From an uncultured Mucilaginibacter sp. (GTDB lineage: Bacteria; Bacteroidota; Bacteroidia; Sphingobacteriales; Sphingobacteriaceae), in assembly GCF_946479965.1 (NCBI RefSeq), contig NZ_CAMLHX010000007.1, positions 45,690 through 109,689 on the forward strand: a stretch of DNA of 64,000 nucleotides. Reading direction: 5' to 3'. Under the pieces are notes generated by a model that searched no databases, was not told where the DNA came from, and saw nothing but the letters and a program-made list of their open reading frames with translations. Of the stretch, positions 25,949-34,256 are shown in pieces (position 1 is the stretch's first letter; every line of letters begins with the position of its first letter). Position numbers and translations under genes: made by a program.

Positions 25949-26245
25949 ATGAATACTTTTGAGATTGTTTCATGGGTCCTTGGCACTGAAAGAAAAATTA
26001 TTGTAACAGAACCTACGACTTGGAGCGGAACAGAATTTAAGCTTAAAATTGCCGAGGAAGTTGAAATTAATGAACTTACGGTTAAGCTTGAAAACGGTAG
26101 CTGGCTGCCGGTATTATCCGCACAAGAAAAGAATAATAACATAATTCCAAAACAATTAGAACTCGATAGTATTGGCTATCAAATTGCCAAATATTGGTGT
26201 CGTCGGCTGGAACAACAGTTAGAAGATTTTCAGATCTGTATTTAA
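25949..26245 (+). CDS. 98-residue protein of unknown function inside defence island
   Basis: Starts MNTFEIVSWVLGTERKI; this ATG is preferred because it follows the promoter at 25902-25930, while a longer frame from 25835 would run through that promoter. The protein is acidic, strand-rich at first (TEFKLKIAEEVEINELTVKL) and ends in a helix (IAKYWCRRLEQQLEDF). There is no signal peptide, membrane helix or known motif. It is convergent with the RloC-like gene: the two stop codons share the four bases TTAA (26242-26245). It could be a regulator, an antitoxin-like partner or an unrelated passenger; I cannot name it. Confidence 0.65.
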   Translation: MNTFEIVSWVLGTERKIIVTEPTTWSGTEFKLKIAEEVEINELTVKLENGSWLPVLSAQEKNNNIIPKQLELDSIGYQIAKYWCRRLEQQLEDFQICI

Positions 26246-28863
26246 GGTTTCTCTTTTTGAGCATTCTTGATTTTAATGCGCAAGTCGTCGAACCTTTTTA
26301 TCTCAGTCTCCAAATCTTCTATTTTAGGTCTTTTATAAGCGTATTTATCGCTATGCGAATGTCCTTCCATGTACCTGCAACAAAGTCCAAAGCTCTCTAT
26401 TAATTCCGCTTTAATCTGCGGGTCTATAATTACTTTTTCTAAGCTATCAACGCTTATTCTTTCTACAAATCGTTGAACCACGCCATTGAACATACCAAAT
26501 ACAACCAGTGTTTCATAACAGGTTCTAAGACTGGTAAATCCTTGTTGTATCAATTGTTCGCGTCTTGCAGCTTGGCAATCACTTTTATTAGCTTGATTGT
26601 ACAACCCACGAGGTTTGTCTGCGTTTTTATATTCCTTTTCATAAGATGGTGCATTTTTCAACGAAACATACCCTGGCTTACCATCGCGCTGTTCAATCCA
26701 ATGGCAAACATGTTCCTTACCAATATCCTGAACGCACCCTATCAATTGAGATACAAAAACAAGGTCATGTGTAAAAACTATTACTTGCCTTGTCAATGAT
26801 TCCTGCGTTAACCGCTCGGCAATTTGTGCTTTCCTCTCTTCATCTAATGACGTAACAGGGTCATCAAATACCATACCTTTATTGATACCAGATAAAATCG
26901 TTTCGGAAAAAAAATCTGCTAACGAAATAACTTTTTGTTCACCCTCGCTTAAAATGTCTGTGGGTTGTTTTCCCTTGAGATTCATTTGGCGATAGGAAGT
27001 ACCCGCAGAGCCGGTGTGATTTATGGTAATACCAAAATTGCCATTTAGTATTCGGCATTCTTCATTGAATTTATCAATATAAGCTTGGTTAAAATAAAGG
27101 TTGGATAATTCCTTCTCCTTATTCGTAATATCACGTTTATTGATTTTTCCTTTCGCTTTTTGCGCTTTGGCAACCCACTGATAATTTGTTATGGCCTTTT
27201 CCACAGATTGGTAGTGAATACTCAATTTTTCCTTATGGTTTAACAAAACTATCTTCCTATCTAAATCCGATATTTCTTTGGTTACATCCGATTCTTTTAA
27301 CTGTTCGATTTTTTTATCGATTCCCTCGGAAATATTATCTATAACAAGCAAATCTGATTGCAATTCAGTTAAAATTTCATAATTTTTTCCTTCTATATTT
27401 TCTACAATTTTTGTCCTTAAAGTTACTTGCTCTGCCAGTTTTTTATTTACTGTCTTTAATTCTTCGGGTTTGTTCTCCAGTAGCCATTTATAAAGCGTAC
27501 TGGTATCAGCCATTAAATTCAAATCCAGTTTCTCAAAAACAGCTTTCGCATTGGCCAATATTGTTTGCGCATCTTTAGCGTCCTGCTCTGCCTTGCTTTT
27601 TATAAATGTCCAATAAGATGATATAAGCGTCACTGCTTCTTCTGAAAGTGGTTGATGACACAAAAGACACAGATCATCTTCCGATGGATAAGCACCAGGT
27701 TCACCTTGCAATCTCGCGAAAACGTCGGCAGCATTTACAAAGTTACGCCATGCCCAATCGCCAACCGCGGATACTTTAGTATTTTTAAACTGTTCTATAT
27801 TATTCGTCGCGGCAAGGTTTTCTTTTTCAACGCAGTCCTTTATTCTATCGGCTGCTTTGCTTAATTGATCAGTGTTAAAAAAGAGATTGGCATTATTCAG
27901 TCCAGTTTTAAGTGTGGCTAACTGTGTTTTAATTTGGGTAAGATCCAAAATTTCTTTATCCTTTTTTAAAGCCATCAAAGCTGCTTTTGACTCCTCCAAT
28001 TTTTTACGCTCCTCTTTATTTTCGTCCGTAAAAAGTTTGTAATCCTTAAACACTTCCAGTTTTGTTTTGTCAGAGAGTTGACCAATTAAGGTTTTAATTT
28101 CAGAATCGCCGTCAAACAACACTGTTAAATCAGAGGTCTGTGAATGTTCATCAATTTTTTGTTGAGTGAGTTCCTCCATTTTTCTACACCCATCATTAAT
28201 CGCTGCAAAATATGAAAGCCCTGCTGGCCGAAATTCAAATTGGTTTTTGTTGTTCAGGTGTGCATGCACAGCTTTTTCGTCAAAGACTGAAAATTGCTTA
28301 AATTCTGACTTTGAACAATCTGCCGGAAATGCAAGGGGGTATTTAGTACTAGCGGACGAAAATTCAAAGTCTGCCTTTTTCGCAAGCGGCGTTGCATCAT
28401 GAATGTTGGGCAGAATGGTTTTTTCTCCTTTTGTAATAAAAACATTATTGAGCAAACGAATATAGCCTGATTTGCCAGAACCATTCGATCCGTAGATAAT
28501 TGTCAAATTGTTACCGAATTCAAGTATCTGCCCCGGCACAAGCGCGTTAACTCCTTCGACGCCACTTATTTTAGTAAGGTTCAGGTCTGTTTTGTAAGCC
28601 CCAGTATTTTCTTTACAAACAATATTGATCTCTGGCCTTTCATCCTCTACTTCCAATAGACCACCATCCTCTAAAAAGTATTGTATCGCTTTTTCATAGT
28701 CATCGCTGGTAATTTCAGAACCTGCCAATATCCTTTCCGATAAGAAGCGCTCCCAATAAGGCAAATTTTCTGTAAATTCAAGAATATCACTTTCAAGTGT
28801 TCTTACCACTTCCAAACTGTTTTCCAACTCATTTGTCGAGGCTTGATCTAATTCGGGTTCCAT
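26242..28863 (-). CDS. RloC-like AAA/ABC ATPase, putative anticodon nuclease
   Basis: An SMC/Rad50-like ATPase of the AAA_13 group. Numbering from a TTG at 28878 (878 residues; the ATG at 28863 is preferred): Walker A G130-SNGSGKS137, long coiled coil, CLLC zinc hook 404-407, second coil, ABC signature LSEGEQ 643-648, Walker B MVFDDP 669-674, D-loop SLD and H-loop His704. Past the ATPase, R785-x3-E789 (RTCYE) and His840/His842 (GHSHSD) resemble the R-E-H triad of PrrC/RloC tRNA nucleases. RloC cuts a tRNA anticodon upon phage DNA damage, with ATP and zinc-hook control. No restriction-modification genes accompany it here. The nuclease triad is inferred from pattern only. Confidence 0.82.
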   Translation of the reverse strand: MEPELDQASTNELENSLEVVRTLESDILEFTENLPYWERFLSERILAGSEITSDDYEKAIQYFLEDGGLLEVEDERPEINIVCKENTGAYKTDLNLTKISGVEGVNALVPGQILEFGNNLTIIYGSNGSGKSGYIRLLNNVFITKGEKTILPNIHDATPLAKKADFEFSSASTKYPLAFPADCSKSEFKQFSVFDEKAVHAHLNNKNQFEFRPAGLSYFAAINDGCRKMEELTQQKIDEHSQTSDLTVLFDGDSEIKTLIGQLSDKTKLEVFKDYKLFTDENKEERKKLEESKAALMALKKDKEILDLTQIKTQLATLKTGLNNANLFFNTDQLSKAADRIKDCVEKENLAATNNIEQFKNTKVSAVGDWAWRNFVNAADVFARLQGEPGAYPSEDDLCLLCHQPLSEEAVTLISSYWTFIKSKAEQDAKDAQTILANAKAVFEKLDLNLMADTSTLYKWLLENKPEELKTVNKKLAEQVTLRTKIVENIEGKNYEILTELQSDLLVIDNISEGIDKKIEQLKESDVTKEISDLDRKIVLLNHKEKLSIHYQSVEKAITNYQWVAKAQKAKGKINKRDITNKEKELSNLYFNQAYIDKFNEECRILNGNFGITINHTGSAGTSYRQMNLKGKQPTDILSEGEQKVISLADFFSETILSGINKGMVFDDPVTSLDEERKAQIAERLTQESLTRQVIVFTHDLVFVSQLIGCVQDIGKEHVCHWIEQRDGKPGYVSLKNAPSYEKEYKNADKPRGLYNQANKSDCQAARREQLIQQGFTSLRTCYETLVVFGMFNGVVQRFVERISVDSLEKVIIDPQIKAELIESFGLCCRYMEGHSHSDKYAYKRPKIEDLETEIKRFDDLRIKIKNAQKEKP

Positions 28864-29057
28864 TTGTTTAGGTGTCAATCGTATTATGTAAAATTATTCT
28901 TTTATTTCCCCTATTTACTATAAAACACACAAATACATTCATTTACAGATTATTACTTAATAAGTACTTATCTTAATAAAAAGATTATTGATCGATACCC
29001 GCCGTGCTGACGCACGCATGTCGCGTGTGCTTTGCCAACAAACAGCCTCCATTCAAA

Positions 29058-29074
29058 GCGGGAATCGAACCCGC
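29058..29074 (-). other. Orphan tRNA T-arm-like hairpin
   Basis: The minus strand reads GCGGGTTCGATTCCCGC: a 5-bp stem with the seven-base loop TTCGATT, which fits the TpsiC arm consensus exactly. I could not fold an anticodon or D arm next to it and there is no CCA, so it is not a tRNA gene. It may be a tRNA 3' fragment left by an integration event beside the defence island. Confidence 0.45.
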
Positions 29075-29159
29075 ACTCTTACATCCTATGCCCGTGTTGG
29101 TGTTCGGCGCGTCGGCCGTTGTTGTGTCTTATGACCAACAACTAAGCGCGAGGGGCAAC

Positions 29160-29320
29160 CGGCCTGTTCCAAATCCGAAAAATTCGCTGTTCCAAACTGT
29201 TCCAAAAAGGGATAAAAACCTTGTTGTGCTTCAAGATGCTTATAATCAATTAGTTAATATAGATTTACAGCTAATTTTACTGACTTATAAGTAGTTTCAA
29301 AGTGTTCCAAACTGTTTCGG
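29160..29320. repeat. Dispersed repeat A with TGTTCC motifs
   Basis: TGTTCC occurs at about 29165, 29184, 29194 and 29303 with roughly 10-bp spacing in the centre. The block ATAATCAATTA...ACAGCTAATTTT..CTGAC..ATAAGT.GTTTCA (29242-29300) is matched by repeat B at 31496-31555. The two copies flank the histidine kinase gene. Confidence 0.55.
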
Positions 29321-29434
29321 GGTAAAAACTTAAATCACTCATTAACAACATATTAATACCGTCATTGGATTTTACGTTTTTTTAAGGCTTTATATTTTTT
29401 GGAACAGTACCCGGGGGCCAAAATGGGTGGGGCA

Positions 29435-31210
29435 TCACCCCGGAATAGTTATTTCTATTTGCGTGCCCTTCAATTTTTCTGACCGCACCTGCAGGTGGCC
29501 GTTTAACATATTAACACGGGCGGCAATGTTCTTCCACCCAATACCGCCTGATGTTTTGATCTGCGCGGTATCAAACCCTTTACCGTCGTCTTTTATCAAA
29601 ATGGTAATTCCGCCGGCCTGCTGCAAAACCGAAAACTGAACCCTGGTTGCCTGGGCGTGTTTTACAATATTGCCCAGGGCCTCCTGCACTATCCGGTAAA
29701 TAGACAGCTCGTTTGATCTTTCGAACCGGTGTGCCCGCACCTCGTCGGGTATATCCATTAACACCTTGGTTGTACCGCTTTCGCTAATTTTCTCGGCCAT
29801 GTCCTCCAGCGCGGCAAACAAACCAAAGTTAAGTTCTTCGGGGATGAGGTTGTGCGAGATATGGCGCACCTCGGTAATGGTTTTGTCCAGCAAGGTTATG
29901 GTGTTTTCTAAAAGATCATCGCCCTTAAACTGATGACCGAGGAAGGATAAATTCATTTTAACTACTGATAGCAGTTGGCCTATGCTGTCGTGCAGGTCGC
30001 GCGCTATACGGATCCGTTCCTTTTGCTCGCCCTCAAATAACGACCGGGTTTCTATTTCCTGCTGCTTACGGATCTCGGCCTGGATCCGTTTATCCTGCTT
30101 ATAGGTGTTATTGCGGATAACCAGGTAAGCCACAATGGCGATTAAAACCAGGAGCATAAGGGCGCCGTACAGCCAGTAGTTGCGCTTGCTTATTTCAAAC
30201 TGTTGCTCCTGTATCAGTTTTTGCCTGCGCTCCGTCTCAAACTTCACATTCAACTCCGACAGCTGGTTAGCGCTTTCTATATTGATGAATTTACGGTTAG
30301 CGGCCGAAAATTCTTTGTGGTATTGGTAAGCGTTTTTATAATCGCCTGCTTTGGCAGCGGCCTCGCTCATGCTATCGTAAATAGATTCCTCTATCTCAAT
30401 AGCATCTATCTGTTTGGCTATCGCCAGCGCTTTTTCACAGTAGGCGATGGCATTTTTATAGTCGCCCATCTCGCCGTACAAATTGCCTATGTTGTTATAG
30501 GTGGCGCTCATCATCCACTTATCGCCGGTGTTTACTGATATGGCCAACGCCTTTTTGTTATACTCCAACGATGCCTTGTAGTTTTTTTGATACTTGTAAA
30601 CTATGGCGATGTTGCTTAGCGCCATAGCCACCTTTGCCTTAATATTCTTTGCTGAGTAAACGGCCAGGGCATTTTTGTAAGCTTTTATGGCCTGGTCGTA
30701 AGCGCCGGTTTGTTCGTAAACGGTGCCTTTGTTGTTTTGGCAATCGGCCACCAAAACATTGTCGCCTATTTCGGCAGCAAGGGCTTCGGCCTTTTCGTAA
30801 TAGTTGAGGGCGTTGTCAAACTTTTTCCAGCTGATGTAAAGCGCGCCTATGTTTTTATAGATGTGGGCTATCTCCAGCTTGCTGTTAATGCTTTCGGCCT
30901 TGCTTAGCGCTTCCTCGTAAAGTTTAAGGGCTTTTACGTTTTCGCCTTTGTCGGCTAATAAGCGGCCGGCCTGTATTTTGGCTAAAATGTAATTTTCGGT
31001 ATCGCCGGTTTTGCCGGCAATGCGGATCACATCGTTAAACCATATGGCGGCGCTGTCGGCCTTGCCGTTTTTAAGGCTGGCCATTCCCAATTGATATTTC
31101 AGTTTTAAGTTGTCGGGATGCTTTTGCAATTCGGCTTTAAGGCTATCCGTTTGCCCATAGCTAAACCCTGAGCAACTCAACAATAAAATGGCAACAAGAA
31201 GGTGTTTCAT
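29435..31210 (-). CDS. TPR-domain sensor histidine kinase (HisKA_3 type)
   Basis: A 591-residue protein: signal peptide (MKHLLVAILLLSCSGFSYG), six or more tetratricopeptide repeats in the periplasm (with motifs such as ALNYYEKAEALA and AIAYCEKALAIA), one membrane helix (about 346-366), a short coiled coil, then the HisKA_3 phospho-acceptor RIARDLHDSIGQLL and a HATPase_c domain with VQEALGNIVKHA and DDGKGFD. It should phosphorylate a NarL/LuxR-type response regulator, but no such gene lies in the window, so it is an orphan here. TGTTCC-rich repeats lie on both sides. Confidence 0.92.
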   Translation of the reverse strand: MKHLLVAILLLSCSGFSYGQTDSLKAELQKHPDNLKLKYQLGMASLKNGKADSAAIWFNDVIRIAGKTGDTENYILAKIQAGRLLADKGENVKALKLYEEALSKAESINSKLEIAHIYKNIGALYISWKKFDNALNYYEKAEALAAEIGDNVLVADCQNNKGTVYEQTGAYDQAIKAYKNALAVYSAKNIKAKVAMALSNIAIVYKYQKNYKASLEYNKKALAISVNTGDKWMMSATYNNIGNLYGEMGDYKNAIAYCEKALAIAKQIDAIEIEESIYDSMSEAAAKAGDYKNAYQYHKEFSAANRKFINIESANQLSELNVKFETERRQKLIQEQQFEISKRNYWLYGALMLLVLIAIVAYLVIRNNTYKQDKRIQAEIRKQQEIETRSLFEGEQKERIRIARDLHDSIGQLLSVVKMNLSFLGHQFKGDDLLENTITLLDKTITEVRHISHNLIPEELNFGLFAALEDMAEKISESGTTKVLMDIPDEVRAHRFERSNELSIYRIVQEALGNIVKHAQATRVQFSVLQQAGGITILIKDDGKGFDTAQIKTSGGIGWKNIAARVNMLNGHLQVRSEKLKGTQIEITIPG

Positions 31211-31312
31211 TAAGATTTATAATTGATGCGCGGGTGCCGGCATCAAACAAACATAGTTAAAAAACTTTTCATGCCAGAACATCACCAAAACGTGCGAGTT
31301 TTGATCAAGTTT

Positions 31313-31441
31313 GATGGGTTTAGTCGATAGTCCATGGACCATGGTCGATAGTAGAAGGTCGATAGTAAAACGTAATTAGGGCTACCAAACATCCATAGTC
31401 TATGGACCATCGACTATGGACTATAGACTCTCCAAAACCCA
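31313..31441. repeat. Short-word inverted repeat (GTCGATAGT/CCATGGACCAT)
   Basis: The words AGTCGATAGT, CCATGGACCAT and GGTCGATAGT on the left are answered on the right by CATAGTCTATGGACCAT, CGACTATGGACTATAG and the outer GGGTTT/AAAACCC. The whole is an imperfect 130-bp inverted repeat. Similar words recur in intergenic DNA of related bacteria as I remember them. Confidence 0.6.
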
Positions 31442-31449
31442 CCTAAATC

Positions 31450-31640
31450 TTGTTCCGCTACCGGAGCAAAAACAGTCTATTTTGCAGCTATACTGATAAT
31501 CAATTAATTAGCCCATCCCCACAGCTAATTTTCCTGACGAATAAGTTGTTTCACTTTGTTCCGCTTAAAAATGCAAACTACTAATTGTCAATTGCTTACC
31601 AAACCTCTTGTTCCGCTTTGTTCCACTTGTTCCGCAAACG
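31450..31640. repeat. Dispersed repeat B with TGTTCC motifs
   Basis: TTGTTCC occurs at about 31450, 31557, 31609, 31618 and 31627, the last three in 9-10 bp tandem (TTGTTCCGCT, TTGTTCCACT, TGTTCCGC). The middle segment at 31496-31555 matches repeat A at 29242-29300. It lies upstream of the histidine kinase and of the Gfo/Idh/MocA gene. Confidence 0.55.
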
Positions 31641-31778
31641 TGTGAGACGAAACAAGCAGCAATTGCTTGCACATATATGGGTAAAGTTCGTACTTTTAAA
31701 TCGGGACATCAGCCGCAATCCTAAAGCGGCAAACCCCGTAAAACCAATTAAACGTATCAAACTAAATATCAATAAGTT

Positions 31779-33134
31779 ATGGAAGAATCGCGTCGTAAAT
31801 TCATAAAACAAGCGTCAATAGCCACCGGCGGGCTGCTGGTTAGCAAAACCGCCTGGAGCGCAGCCAGTTACAAACGCATAATCGGCGCTAATGATAGGGT
31901 GCGCGTGGGCGTAGTAGGCTATTCAGACAGGCACAAAGGCGCTCACATGCCTTGTTTTATGAATCACTATAAAGAGTTGAACTTTGATATTGTTGCTGTA
32001 TCAGACATATGGAGCAAACGCCGCGAAGAAGGCGCGGCAACCTGGAAGCAAAAAATGGGTCATGACATTGAAGCCTGCCGTAACAATGAAGAAATGTATA
32101 GCAAAAAACTGGTTGATGCCGTATTTGTGAGTACTGCCGATTTCCAACACGCAAGGCATGCCATTGAAGCGGTGAGGGCCGGATGTGATGTATATTGCGA
32201 AAAACCCTTTGCCGAAACCATGGCAGACAACCGGGAAGCTTTGAAAGTTATCAAGGCATCGGACCGTATTGTACAAATAGGATCGCAAAGGCGAAGCGGC
32301 ACTAACTATCATGCGGCTAATGATTTTATTCGATCAGGCAAATTTGGAGCCATCACTATGGTTGAGCTTGCCTGGAATGTAAATCAGCCCGGGCGCTGGC
32401 GCAGACCGGAACTGGTGGCACAGCTAAAGGAGGAAGATACTGATTGGAAAAGATTTTTAGGAAACCGTCCGTTTGAAAAGTTTGACCCAAGAATATATTT
32501 AGAATACCGTTTATTCTGGCCATACTCATCAGGGTTGCCTGGTCAATGGATGAGCCATCAGATTGACACAGTACACTGGTTTACCGGTTTGAAACATCCG
32601 CGCAGCGTAACCGCTAATGGTGGTATCTACCAATGGAAAGACGGCAGACGAAATTGGGATACTATTACTGCCGCATTTGATTATGGTCCGGCGGATGACC
32701 TTACAACCGGTTTCCAGGTATCATTCCAGTCGCGTATGCATAACGGTACCGAAAACCCCACAGAGATTTACTATTCAAATGGCGGAGAGCTAAACCTGGA
32801 TACCAACAAGATATCGCCAAAAGGCGGATTGACACAAAGGTTTGCATCAGCTATGAACATGAAGCCATTTTTATTGCCTGAAGTGACACTTGCAAGTACT
32901 GAAAAAGTGGTGGCAAGTGCCAACACCGGCGGCGATGCGTTAACATCTGCACACGTACGTAATTGGATGGAATGTGTGCGTAGCCGTAAAACGCCAAACG
33001 CGCCTGTTGAGGCAGGTTATGCGCATTCAATTGCCAATATAATGACTACCGCCGCTGCACATACCGGAGCTAAAGCAACCTTTGATGAGAAGACCCAGGA
33101 AGTAATGGTTAATGGGAAGGTGTTTAAGTATTGA
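31779..33134 (+). CDS. Tat-exported Gfo/Idh/MocA-family oxidoreductase
   Basis: A 451-residue protein with a twin-arginine signal (SRRKFIKQASIATGG, cleavage region WSAASYK). It has an NAD(P)-binding Rossmann fold (RVGVVGYSDR), the catalytic-lysine motif VYCEKPFAETMADN and a large C-terminal domain containing GLPGQWMSHQIDTVHWF. Proteins of this longer Bacteroidota subgroup are predicted periplasmic sugar dehydrogenases or glycoside-modifying enzymes. The gene is followed one base later by the PmoA-type gene, so the two form an operon and probably act on one substrate. Confidence 0.9.
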   Translation: MEESRRKFIKQASIATGGLLVSKTAWSAASYKRIIGANDRVRVGVVGYSDRHKGAHMPCFMNHYKELNFDIVAVSDIWSKRREEGAATWKQKMGHDIEACRNNEEMYSKKLVDAVFVSTADFQHARHAIEAVRAGCDVYCEKPFAETMADNREALKVIKASDRIVQIGSQRRSGTNYHAANDFIRSGKFGAITMVELAWNVNQPGRWRRPELVAQLKEEDTDWKRFLGNRPFEKFDPRIYLEYRLFWPYSSGLPGQWMSHQIDTVHWFTGLKHPRSVTANGGIYQWKDGRRNWDTITAAFDYGPADDLTTGFQVSFQSRMHNGTENPTEIYYSNGGELNLDTNKISPKGGLTQRFASAMNMKPFLLPEVTLASTEKVVASANTGGDALTSAHVRNWMECVRSRKTPNAPVEAGYAHSIANIMTTAAAHTGAKATFDEKTQEVMVNGKVFKY

Positions 33135-33135
33135 T

Positions 33136-34173
33136 ATGATTAAGATCAAAATAACTGGGCTCGCATTCGCCTTAAGCGCTTTATCTACGGTGGCAATGGC
33201 TCAACAGCAGGTAAGCGTTTTAAAATCTACCAAGGACAAAAAAATAGATGTGCTGATAGATGGCAAGGCCTTTACCAGCTTTTTATATCCGGATACGCTG
33301 GAGAAGTGTGTGTTATACCCACTGATTGCGGCTAATGGTACCTCGGTTACGCGCGGCTTTCCGTTAAATCCACAGCCAGGCGATCCTATTGATCACCCTC
33401 ATCACATTGGCCTGTGGCTTAATTATGAGAATCTTAATGGGTTGGACTTCTGGAATAACAGTTATGCTATTCCAGCGGCTAAGAAAAATCAATACGGCTG
33501 GATCCGTACTGACAAGATATTGGAAACCAAAAGCGGAACAACCGGAGTTATTGCCTACCACGCCAACTGGATCAATCAGGCAAAAGAGGTGATATTGGAA
33601 GAAACCACCCGTTATGAATTTAGTGGTGATGCTAATCAACGCGTTATTGACCGTATTACCACCCTTACCGCCAATATCGAAGCTAGATTTACCGACGCGA
33701 AGGACGGAATGCTCGGTATTCGCCTGGCGCATGCGTTGGAGATCCCGAGTAAAGTGGACCAGAAATTTACAGATGATAAAGGCATTGTAACAACCGTAAA
33801 AGCGGGCACGGACAAGATACCGAATGGCAACTATTTAACCAGTGCAGGCAAAATGGGCGATGATGCCTGGAGCACCCGCGGCGAATGGTGCAAAGTATTT
33901 GGTAAGATGGGTAGTGACTCTATAAGCGTATCAATTATAGACCATCCTAAAAACCCTAACTATCCTACTTTTTGGCATGCACGTGGCTATGGTTTGTTTG
34001 CCGCTAATCCGCTTGGCGAAAAGATCTTTACCAATGGTAAATCAGCTAAAAACCTGGTGTTGCAAAAGGGAGAATCGGTTACATTTAAGTATAGAATTGT
34101 AATAACTAATGGTAAGGCTACGCCTACCGTATCAGGCTTAAACACTATGGCGGCAGCTTTTTCAAAAAAATAG
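33136..34173 (+). CDS. PmoA-family (DUF6807) secreted protein
   Basis: A 345-residue exported protein with signal peptide (MIKIKITGLAFALSALSTVA, AMAQ) and the DUF6807 hallmarks FLYPDTLEKCVLYPL, TRGFPLNPQPGDPIDHPHH and HIGLWLNYENLNGLDFW. The ATG at 33136 is used; a frame start at 33112 lies inside the previous gene. The histidine-rich HPHHIGLW segment suggests a binding or catalytic site. DUF6807 genes commonly travel with Gfo/Idh/MocA enzymes in carbohydrate loci, as here. Its activity is not established. Confidence 0.87.
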   Translation: MIKIKITGLAFALSALSTVAMAQQQVSVLKSTKDKKIDVLIDGKAFTSFLYPDTLEKCVLYPLIAANGTSVTRGFPLNPQPGDPIDHPHHIGLWLNYENLNGLDFWNNSYAIPAAKKNQYGWIRTDKILETKSGTTGVIAYHANWINQAKEVILEETTRYEFSGDANQRVIDRITTLTANIEARFTDAKDGMLGIRLAHALEIPSKVDQKFTDDKGIVTTVKAGTDKIPNGNYLTSAGKMGDDAWSTRGEWCKVFGKMGSDSISVSIIDHPKNPNYPTFWHARGYGLFAANPLGEKIFTNGKSAKNLVLQKGESVTFKYRIVITNGKATPTVSGLNTMAAAFSKK

Positions 34174-34194
34174 GTTCAACACAGATAACAAACA

Positions 34195-34222
34195 AAAAGC
34201 CTTTCCAACTGGAAAGGCTTTT
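34195..34222. terminator. Bidirectional terminator between PmoA-type gene and lpd
   Basis: A perfect 12-bp stem (AAAAGCCTTTCC with GGAAAGGCTTTT) and the loop AACT. It lies between convergent genes, 21 bp after one stop and about 35 bp from the other. A TCCGAAATC short-word repeat follows. Confidence 0.85.
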
Positions 34223-34256
34223 CTATTATATCAATCCGAAATCGAAAATCCGAAAT

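Larger units (their letters stand above)
28879..29434. other. Spacer at right edge of defence island
   Basis: No gene is supported. From left to right: an AT-rich leader of the RloC-like gene, a GC-rich imperfect hairpin (GCACGCATGTCGCGTG, around 29021-29039), a tRNA T-arm-like hairpin (29058-29074), a diverged TTGTTGGTG-type hairpin ending AAGCGCGAGG (about 29093-29152), and a TGTTCC-motif repeat (29160-29320). A frame at 29004-29294 runs across these elements and reads like a false ORF over structured DNA. Confidence 0.5.
31211..31778. other. 568-bp spacer made of repeats
   Basis: No gene seen. The first part holds the short-word repeat of 31313-31441 and the second the TGTTCC repeat B at 31450-31640, with the array TTGTTCCGCTTTGTTCCACT near 31609. 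The frames at 31585-31811 on both strands fall in this repeat and in the next gene's leader and are not supported. Confidence 0.5.

Noticed and set aside
29001..29152. Complete tRNA or tmRNA gene on the minus strand
   Set aside because: Only the T-arm folds; no anticodon arm, D arm, acceptor match or CCA could be found.
29004..29294. 96-codon frame at the right edge of the defence island
   Set aside because: It reads through a T-arm-like hairpin and repeat DNA; the product has the look of a false ORF over structured RNA-like sequence.
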